Part shown: positions 52,279-64,000 of the stretch, one piece after another | How the letters are laid out: every line of letters begins with the position of its first letter | Numbering within the stretch: position 1 is the first letter of the stretch | Source of the DNA: Ptychodera flava | Taxonomy: Eukaryota; Hemichordata; Enteropneusta; Ptychoderidae | Length of the DNA stretch: 64,000 bases | Direction: 5' to 3' | Assembly: GCF_041260155.1 (NCBI RefSeq) | Contig: NC_091942.1 | Coordinates: 2,242,501-2,306,500 of the forward strand | Translations under genes and position numbers: made by a program | Notes under the pieces: model-generated | Databases searched by the model: none | Told to the model about the DNA's origin: nothing | Seen by the model: only the letters and a program-made list of their open reading frames with translations

Positions 52279-55220
52279 AACAATGAAGTTTTCCGTTCAG
52301 TTGGTACTGGTGGACCACTTGATATGGGACCAATCACGAAATACACCAATGCACAACGTGTATGTACCAGTAAAGAGAAACAAATGTGAAATCTCCATTT
52401 AAAGACAAAAGTTACACTTATTGAACCAATTAACTTAACAAAAGAATTGTTTGTCAATACAATTACAAACCAATTTCTTAATTTGTCATATTCATATTTG
52501 TGCAGAGGAAAATTCATGTTGATTTAGTAGTCATTGTGTTGTTGAACCAGCCTTTTCTTTATCACATGGACCACTGTAGAACTATGCCATTAAAATATTC
52601 TGTAAACTTTACTAAAATTCTAATTGTATAGATGAGAGCATAGCTTTTAGGTCAGTTTCTGAAGGCCACATAAATGTAATATATTTTCTTCATCCTGGAG
52701 GTTACAATTCTGTGTATTCTGTCATACAGATGATGAACCCATGGATTTCTTGTACTTATCTTTAAAATATTGTACAGTTCATTAAAGTGAGGGGGTTGTC
52801 AGAACTCAAAGGTTGCAAGGGACCCATATGACCAATGTAAATGCTGTATCCAAAATATGTTGGTGATTTACGAAAGTTAAAACTCGTTTGTCATGACATA
52901 CATGGCAAAATTTAAATGTTACAGCTACATGATAATGTTGACGTGATGCATCTAGATATCACGCATAAAATATATTGTTTGTATACAAGAAAGTCACACA
53001 GGCACAGTTCCGATGACCCCCTCCCTTAAATGGTTAGATGTCTTTTGTTTCGTCTTGATGAAATATTGCTTTCAGAACTCTGCATCACAAATTTGTAATT
53101 TGTGTAAAACTATGTGTACTTATCATGATAATAACATTAGCTGTCCAAAGGTCAGAGTTTGTACTCCGTTATTCAGTCTATGTCCTTGACTTTGAACAAT
53201 AGTAGAGTTGTGTTTACAATTGGTACATACAGTGTGGCATTCTTCTTACATTTATGCTTTTCAAAATGTTGTTCATTATATTATTTTGTCAAGTAAAGCT
53301 TTAAAATGACAGTGAAGCGTGTTGTTACACGTTCCTTTTTGTGGTGAGGTCAGACCTTCAAAGCCAAAATTAGTCAATGCAATACAATATTGCCTGTACA
53401 ATCATTACATGCATAGCTTTATGTACATAATGCAGAAGTTTAGGCCATGACCAATGATTATTCTCCTTTGATAATGACTCATTATCTTCATTTGCATATT
53501 CAAACCATGCTCGTCAATACACTTTGCATGCAGACGAATATCATTTCTTAGGAAATTGAACATTACATACCTTTATAAGGTAGAATGCATCTTTGGAACA
53601 AGTTTTTTCAAATCATCACATTTTACTATACGTCTATTTGTAATTTGTGTCTCATATTACAAATACATGGTGACCCTCAGATTTTACAACTGATTATAAA
53701 AGGAAAATGGTTTTAATTACAGTTTCCACATGCAAAATTGAGCAAAAGCTTAAAACTTTATTTTGAAGCACGTATTACAACAAGGGGCATAGAGTAATTG
53801 TCATTGGGCATTATGTTCGTCAGTTTTACATAATATAAAAATGTAATTACATTCGTCTCAATCTTTAAAGTTGTGTAATTGGACAAGGTTGCCATCTTTT
53901 CAAATCAAATTGTGTATTTTTGTTTTGTGTGGGAAGTTATATTGTTCTGCCTATTTAAACATGTTGAATTATCAATCATGAGAGCTCTACTCACACCTTG
54001 TCTGTAAATAATATGTAAATGTGCTGATGACATAATTTCTGGTACATACCATAAATAATGTCATCAAAGCATTTACTGTTATATTTATAAACAGGGAGTA
54101 GAGACCTGATGATTGACAATGTGGCATGTTTCAGTGAGCAGAACAACATGAATAGTTATATGAAACAAAACTAACCAAAATGCCGTCAGAAGATATTGAC
54201 TCTGACCCCATGCACTAGGCCTTGACCTTTCATAGAATGGATAAGAAAACATGGCTTGAACTCCAACCAAAGTTTCCATTGGCTTGTGTGTCAACATTTT
54301 ATTTTCAAGGTGCACAAACAAGTTCACCAGACCAGCCATGGAAGCTAATGACTTGTCCATTAGCTTTGGATTGTGGATTTTTCTCACTCTGGATGAAATT
54401 GGAAAATTGCCACGTAGAGGGTCTCCTTTCATTCACTGTGAGACATACAGGTGTGCAAGGCAAGGGGCATGCATCCTTGAGCAATGGATCATCTATCTTG
54501 ATTTTTGTCTCGACGACCTGTACACACTGATGAGTCACTAGTCTGCCTTCTTCCCATAAAATACCTACAAAGCTAGTGTGGCACATGCTTTATAATAGTT
54601 ACACATTATATGCTTTTCCATATATACATAGAGCCAAAGGCATGAGCTCGTGCCCAGTGAAAGCTAGGTTTAAGCTTCACAGCTTTCTCACTGTTGCATA
54701 AGCAAAGCATGGCCACAGCACTAGTGACACTAGTGGCAGTGGGCAGTGTGATGAGCCACCAGTCAATCTGATAGAATGCAAATTTCAATGTTACTGCTAG
54801 TACAGATTTACTTTCCAGGTCATATCATGCATGGTGAACAGCATTTAACAATGTGGTTGATTTTGACAAGGTGTTCTCAATGAGTTAGGACAAAAAAATA
54901 GACCAAGACAATCATACTGTTCTTAATTTTTTTCAGTAATTGAATTCTTTGTGCCAAACTTTTGTATTGCTCTGTTACAATGCATTTGAAAGAGACTTCC
55001 TCCATTTTTAAATAATGTAGATGATTTTTGTGTTTTCTGTATATTTGAAATTGCCTTCTTTTACAGTATAATTCTAACATATTCAATGGCTATGCAGTTA
55101 TAGATGTTCCAACCAAAGATCCAGACTGACCCAAAAGTCAAGACATGGTTTGATTGCTTCTATGCAATCACACAACTATATCTGATCATCTCTATACACT
55201 CCACTACACTGGGCTTGAAA
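52279..55220. other. ANKRD54 3' UTR and intergenic
   Basis: ATTAAA at 52589-52594 or 52781-52786 could end the ANKRD54 transcript. Overlapping frames at 54085-54590 on both strands have no recognisable domain. Confidence 0.45.
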
Positions 55221-55223
55221 AAA

Positions 55224-55296
55224 TACCCATGTAGGATTGGAACCCACCTCACCCAAATTCAGTTTGGATCTTTTACCAACTGAACTAACGGATCAG
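55224..55296 (-). mobile_element. tRNA-derived SINE head (decayed)
   Basis: On the minus strand TTAGTTCAGTTGGTAAAAGA is a good A box and GGTTCCAATCCTA a good B box, with spacing right for a tRNA. The anticodon arm (CCAAA, 5-base loop, TTTGG) and acceptor stem are degraded, so it is not a working tRNA. Sequence to about 55080 may be the SINE body. Confidence 0.6.
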
Positions 55297-55497
55297 CTAA
55301 AGTTGGTTTGATGTGCGCCGTCTCAATGACCTTTATTCTTCCCTAAAAGAGACCGCAGATTTTACACTCCTTAAGTTGTTGTTTTAAGGAACCATAATTA
55401 TTTGATTGTAATCATTTGTATTATGACAGGTTTCCTTGTGTTATGTAACATTGAAATAAATTGTATGAACTAATGAGAAATTGTGGACAACTACATT

Positions 55498-60547
<5,050 letters not shown>

Positions 60548-60553
60548 TTTATT
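60548..60553 (-). promoter_or_regulatory. Probable DHRS7B poly(A) signal AATAAA
   Basis: On the minus strand AATAAA occurs 128 bp past the DHRS7B stop, a normal distance for a short 3' UTR. Confidence 0.5.
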
Positions 60554-60680
60554 ACAGGAAGCCATGCTTGTTTGCTGTTCACATTTGGCATTTTCAATTT
60601 CTTGAATTGAAACCTCTCAAAACAATTGTTCATCTTCTCTCATGATTGACGAGATCTCTGCTCTGTTATCAGTTACCACT

Positions 60681-60883
60681 TCAGTTTTCTGACCCCATAC
60701 CCTTCTTGGCCCTGGCTTCCATGACTTTGGCAAATATTCCTGGAACCAGGGTGCGAAGATAGATTGCAGCTTTGTGGGTGATTGGTCCAAGGACTACATC
60801 AATTTCCTTGTGGGCAACTGCCTGCAGTATCTTGTTAGCAACATATTCTGTTGACATGCCATTTTGAATGGTTGAGTCCATGA
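60681..60883 (-). CDS. DHRS7B: DHRS7B last coding exon
   Basis: Acceptor CTATTACAG. Encodes (I)[19 protein letters not shown] to the stop TGA at 60683-60681, including [17 protein letters not shown], the DHRS7B C-terminal hydrophobic helix, and a basic end (EARAKKG). Confidence 0.93.
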
Positions 60884-63863
60884 CTGTAATAGACACAGTT
60901 GATGTAAAATACATGTAAAATAAAATAATAGTAAATAAATTATGCAGAATTGTTTCTTTGGTTAAGAAATTTGAAAGTAAAATTCTTCTACTATGGCACA
61001 ATTTTACATAATGCAGCAAAAATGCATAGGAACATAATATTTCATATTAGTATTACGCTACAGAGACATGTGTTCGTTGGGATAGATTTTAAAATTGTAA
61101 ATATTTGTTAATACACTCCACCATATCCTTTACTTTACACATAATTCTGCTTGATATACATACTTGCTAGCTGATCAAATAGCTCAATATTCATTGATCC
61201 ATTCTGTTATCACTGACTTCAAAAATTTCTGGCCGTTAAAAACTTTTCATCTACGATGTGTTGAAAAAAACTTTTCATCTACGATGTATTGAATGTATTT
61301 GAAAATATTCATGGAGATCTGCCACAGAACAACTTGTCCATGCTTTTATCACATCTCGTATCAATTTCTGTAACTCTCTGTTCTACGGACTTCTGAATAA
61401 TTAAATTATTCAGATTCATCGCCTTCAAAACATGGCTGCAAGAATTGTAACGCATTCAAATATCACTCTTCATATTATTTACAGCCCTGATATGTATTTT
61501 GACACCCTAAATTGTATGTTTGTCAATGTTTGGCCCTCCATAGCATGACCTCAGGCAATAAAATACAAAAAGTAAAGATTAAGAACTTTAATGTTCAGTA
61601 TAGTAAAGCAAAAAAAATGTACAGAACTGTAGTAGTAATATCCAGTATAGAATGTTGTTCTGGTTATATACTGTACGGTAACTTACTTCCATACTTAGAG
61701 CCATCTGGATTGACAGCATTTAGTGACAAATTTGTCTTGATGTAACTTGGACTAACAATTGTAACATGGATATCTCGGTTTGCCAATTCTGCCCTCAGAC
61801 TGTCAAAGAATGCTTGAAGTGCATGCTTCGACGCTGTGTCTGTTTGGAAAATCAAAAGTAAGTTTTAAAATGTTGATATTGGGTCATCTCAGAGTGGGGT
61901 AGCGTTGACTATTTAATAAATGACCTTCTGGTAGAATGAAACCTGTCTAAACTTGAAACCTGTCTAAACTGTACCCTTTTCCCAGTCCCATTCCAATATA
62001 ACTCTATGTTAAAGGACCTCTATGAACCAGACACCTCTCCAAACTGAACAATTTTCTCAGTCCCTAAAGGTTTCAGTTTAGACAGGTTTTACTGTATTTT
62101 CAGAAGGGTATTGCATCTAAAATTCAACGTTGACAATTGCAAATATTTGCATAACACTAAGTTGCATTGGCAATTTCATATAGAATTCATATGGTAGGCT
62201 GTAACAGATTGTTTAAGGAAATGGTGGATTCATAGCAACTGCAACGTAAGGATGTAAGGTCATATTGGGGTCATGAAAGTGCTACATATTAATTGTAGTT
62301 CTGTTTGCAAATATAGTTCATGTTACGTAATTCAACACTGATTCAAATTTACACATTCGCCAAGGAATTATGAATATTTCCATAATCACATATGGTATCC
62401 ATTTATGAGAGAAACAAAAAATGACCAAGCTGGTAGTATTTTCTGTCCATTTTTGCTTGACCAAAAAAAACTGTTAGAACTTACATGCTGTTCTGAAGGG
62501 TATAGCCATCTTGCCCTGGACACTACTAACAGCTACAATATGACCACTGCCATTGGATAACATACATGGTAGAACACCTGGAATTTCAATTCATCAATGA
62601 GCATTATTTAGTAACATGGTTCTACATATTCTTTTGATTGAACAATTGAAACGACAAAATGAATATTGTACTTGCAAGTCTACTTTGGATGAAGCTGTCT
62701 ACATTTGGGAGTCTGCCATTTACCACGGACTGTAAATGAACGACACGTAGAACAGTTTTATCATTACTGATGGTATGTTTCTACATGTCTGCTTGCTTTC
62801 TGTCTCGGATCAAATGTTAACGCAACTGTGATCAAAAGTCACAATGTCACAGAACATCTGTTAAATTTCCAAGCTTTTAATGATCTCCTGGATGTACCAA
62901 CATGTAACATTTATCTCTTTTAATGTGGCCTATCTGTTTTGTCAAATCAAGTATACAACAACAAAGCAAGAGTACAATTGCTTGAGTTGCGAAGGTTTTA
63001 AGAAGTCATCAAACATATTTGGAACAATAAAATGCTTGAAATGAGTAGAACATTGCTAGAAGGCGTACATTATCTCCTCAAAATACTGAGGTTGATCAAA
63101 TGCTGGAGTTCAAAAAACTCTGGGGATTAAAAAACAGTACTAAAGCAATATGCCTGGCAAGCTGATGTACAGTGATGCTAACACACAAGGGTATTCTAAC
63201 ATACTAGAATATGGTTCATAATACATGTATTGGCCAGAGGTCACAATTACCACACGCTCTATAGGAATTCCAATAAATCAGACATCTTGAACACTGGAAG
63301 CTACAGTTTCCAGGTAACACAAGCATTCCTTATTCATGGTAGATGATTTTGTAAGATTATATAATCATATGGCAACATATACTCTATACATAAAAAATAA
63401 TTCAAAATTATAATTCAAAATAGTCTATTCAATGTAACAACTTGAGAAAATACCTAAACTATGGTCAGTTATATTTTGCTGTAATATAATATTTACAGCA
63501 ATAGAAAATAATTTCCTGCATAATTAGTACCATATCATGTTTCTTTGCATTATTGTTTTTAATACAGCTAATTTTGAAAACTGGACAGACCACTTGGCTT
63601 ACATTTCTAACAATGTTGTGGTAAAGAGTGTGCAATTACAAACCTTTTGTCAAAGCAACAGCACCAAAATAATTCACGTCCATCAACCTCCTGTCCACGT
63701 CAAGTGTTGTATCCACAGCAGTGCCGCGGAAACTGATACCACCGTTATTGATGAGGATGTCTATGTTGCCATGGAAACTGATGGCTTCCTTAGATTTCTT
63801 CTCAAGACTCTTGACATCAGCCAAATCAAGAGGAAGGATTCTTGGGACATGAGTTGGAGTTGT
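60681..63863 (-). CDS. DHRS7B: DHRS7B, SDR-family acyl/alkyl-DHAP reductase (C-terminal 222 residues; 5' part outside window)
   Basis: Four exons (63863-63644, 62577-62485, 61839-61687, 60883-60681) join in frame to 222 residues; the human protein has 325. The missing part, with the TGxxxGxG nucleotide-binding motif and the membrane anchor, lies past the right edge. Seen here are the central strand motif ([10 protein letters not shown]), the catalytic Ser in [13 protein letters not shown], and the YTASK catalytic Tyr/Lys pair, whose Tyr codon is split by an intron. [13 protein letters not shown] and the C-terminal [10 protein letters not shown] fit DHRS7B better than DHRS7. In mammals it reduces acyl- and alkyl-dihydroxyacetone phosphate on peroxisome/ER membranes in ether-lipid synthesis. 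The motif is NNGG rather than NNAG. Confidence 0.93.
60884..61686 (-). other. DHRS7B: DHRS7B last intron
   Basis: GTAAGT donor and ATTACAG acceptor. Contains a LINE fragment and a 27-bp duplication (ACTTTTCATCTACGATGT at about 61243 and 61270). Confidence 0.85.
61300..61480 (+). mobile_element. LINE reverse-transcriptase C-terminal fragment (L2/CR1-like)
   Basis: In one frame [26 protein letters not shown], then after an in-frame stop [18 protein letters not shown]. This is the conserved stretch after the polymerase core of L2/CR1-type LINEs (LVHAFVTSRLDYCN..L, LQ.VQNAAARLV). Both ends are lost; antisense to DHRS7B. Confidence 0.75.
61687..61839 (-). CDS. DHRS7B: DHRS7B internal coding exon with YTASK
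   Basis: Acceptor TTCCAAACAG and donor GGAA|GTAAGT. Encodes (Y)[33 protein letters not shown] and DGSKYG, the active-site helix and substrate-loop region. Confidence 0.93.
61840..62484 (-). other. DHRS7B: DHRS7B intron
   Basis: Holds the MITE at 61931-62096; otherwise AT-rich. Confidence 0.8.
61931..62096. mobile_element. Pogo/Tigger-like MITE (about 166 bp)
   Basis: GAAACCTGTCTAAACTTGAA at the left, duplicated once, is answered on the other strand by TACAGTAAAACCTGTCTAAA at the right. Ends of the CAGTAAAACC type at a TA are usual for pogo-group MITEs; the assignment is tentative. Confidence 0.6.
62485..62577 (-). CDS. DHRS7B: DHRS7B internal coding exon with the catalytic serine
   Basis: A 93-bp exon, acceptor AATTCCAG and donor GCAT|GTAAGT. 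Encodes [18 protein letters not shown] and [11 protein letters not shown]. The final T joins AC of the next exon to make the catalytic Tyr. Confidence 0.92.
62578..63643 (-). other. DHRS7B: DHRS7B intron
   Basis: GTTTGT donor and AATTCCAG acceptor. No element or further exon recognised. Confidence 0.8.
63644..63863 (-). CDS. DHRS7B: DHRS7B internal coding exon (first in window)
   Basis: Acceptor TTTATCTTAG and donor AAAAG|GTTTGT. Encodes [18 protein letters not shown], the helix, [10 protein letters not shown] and [10 protein letters not shown]. Human DHRS7B has FDLTD and NNAGISYRGT at these places. Upstream sequence to 64000 is intron. Confidence 0.92.
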
Positions 63864-64000
63864 CTAAGATAAAAAAATCATAAATAGATGCATGTAAGTT
63901 CATATTGAAAACCGCAGATGCTGTCTGTAAGCAGATTTTATGACCATTATATTGTTTACAGGAGCCTGCTTTCTTGACCATAAAGAACAGATCAATATCT
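63864..64000 (-). other. DHRS7B: DHRS7B intron running off the window
   Basis: Lies before the TTTATCTTAG acceptor. The upstream exons must be to the right of 64000. Confidence 0.75.

Noticed and set aside
54085-54590. Overlapping frames on both strands, up to 115 codons
   Set aside because: Frames open on both strands together suggest composition effects; no family recognised.
55224-55296. A working tRNA gene
   Set aside because: A and B boxes are good, but the acceptor stem does not pair and the anticodon loop has the wrong size.

Overview
The window is eukaryotic nuclear DNA: three genes with GT-AG introns of up to about 8 kb lie in AT-rich sequence full of transposon debris. Gene structure and protein likeness suggest an invertebrate animal with vertebrate-like copies of these genes. 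Tandem-core elements of the oyster pearl type, CR1/L2-like LINEs with a PHD-esterase ORF1 and many short TTAA-bounded MITEs fit a marine invertebrate, perhaps a deuterostome such as a hemichordate or lancelet. The species is an inference and is not proven here.

Genes. (1) ALKBH5, the m6A RNA demethylase, is complete on the minus strand (34823 down to 17528) in three coding exons that join in frame to 387 residues. (2) ANKRD54, an ankyrin-repeat adaptor, is complete on the plus strand (44457 to 52278) in six coding exons giving 316 residues. (3) DHRS7B, a short-chain dehydrogenase of ether-lipid synthesis, is on the minus strand (63863 down to 60681). Its last four coding exons are present (222 residues); its N-terminal exons lie beyond the right edge. 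ALKBH5 and ANKRD54 are divergent, 9.6 kb apart. ANKRD54 and DHRS7B converge, 8.4 kb apart.

Layout. 1-11.3 kb has no recognisable gene. It holds a palindromic minisatellite near 1 kb, a 147-bp tandem array (2.8-5.5 kb) ending in an ACGG microsatellite, a 68-bp minisatellite at 7.3 kb and a 22-bp one at 9.9 kb. 11.34-17.11 kb is one large element with long diverged terminal inverted repeats and an exact 15-bp flanking direct repeat; it encloses a LINE piece that keeps its 5' part but lacks its 3' part. 17.5-34.8 kb is ALKBH5, its two introns filled with MITEs and a second tandem-core element. 35-44 kb is intergenic, with PIF/Harbinger-like elements rich in C/G tracts, a LINE 3' end, microsatellites and a 20-G run just before ANKRD54. 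44.5-52.3 kb is ANKRD54, with a nested transposon insertion and a long hairpin in intron 3. 52.3-60.7 kb is intergenic, with a tRNA-derived SINE head and a (TA)n run. 60.7-64 kb is DHRS7B, with a LINE scrap and a MITE in its introns.

The three genes share no pathway that the sequence shows. ALKBH5 and DHRS7B are both on human 17p11.2, so their linkage here may be ancestral. No RNA genes, CRISPR arrays, retrovirus-like elements or Polintons were recognised.
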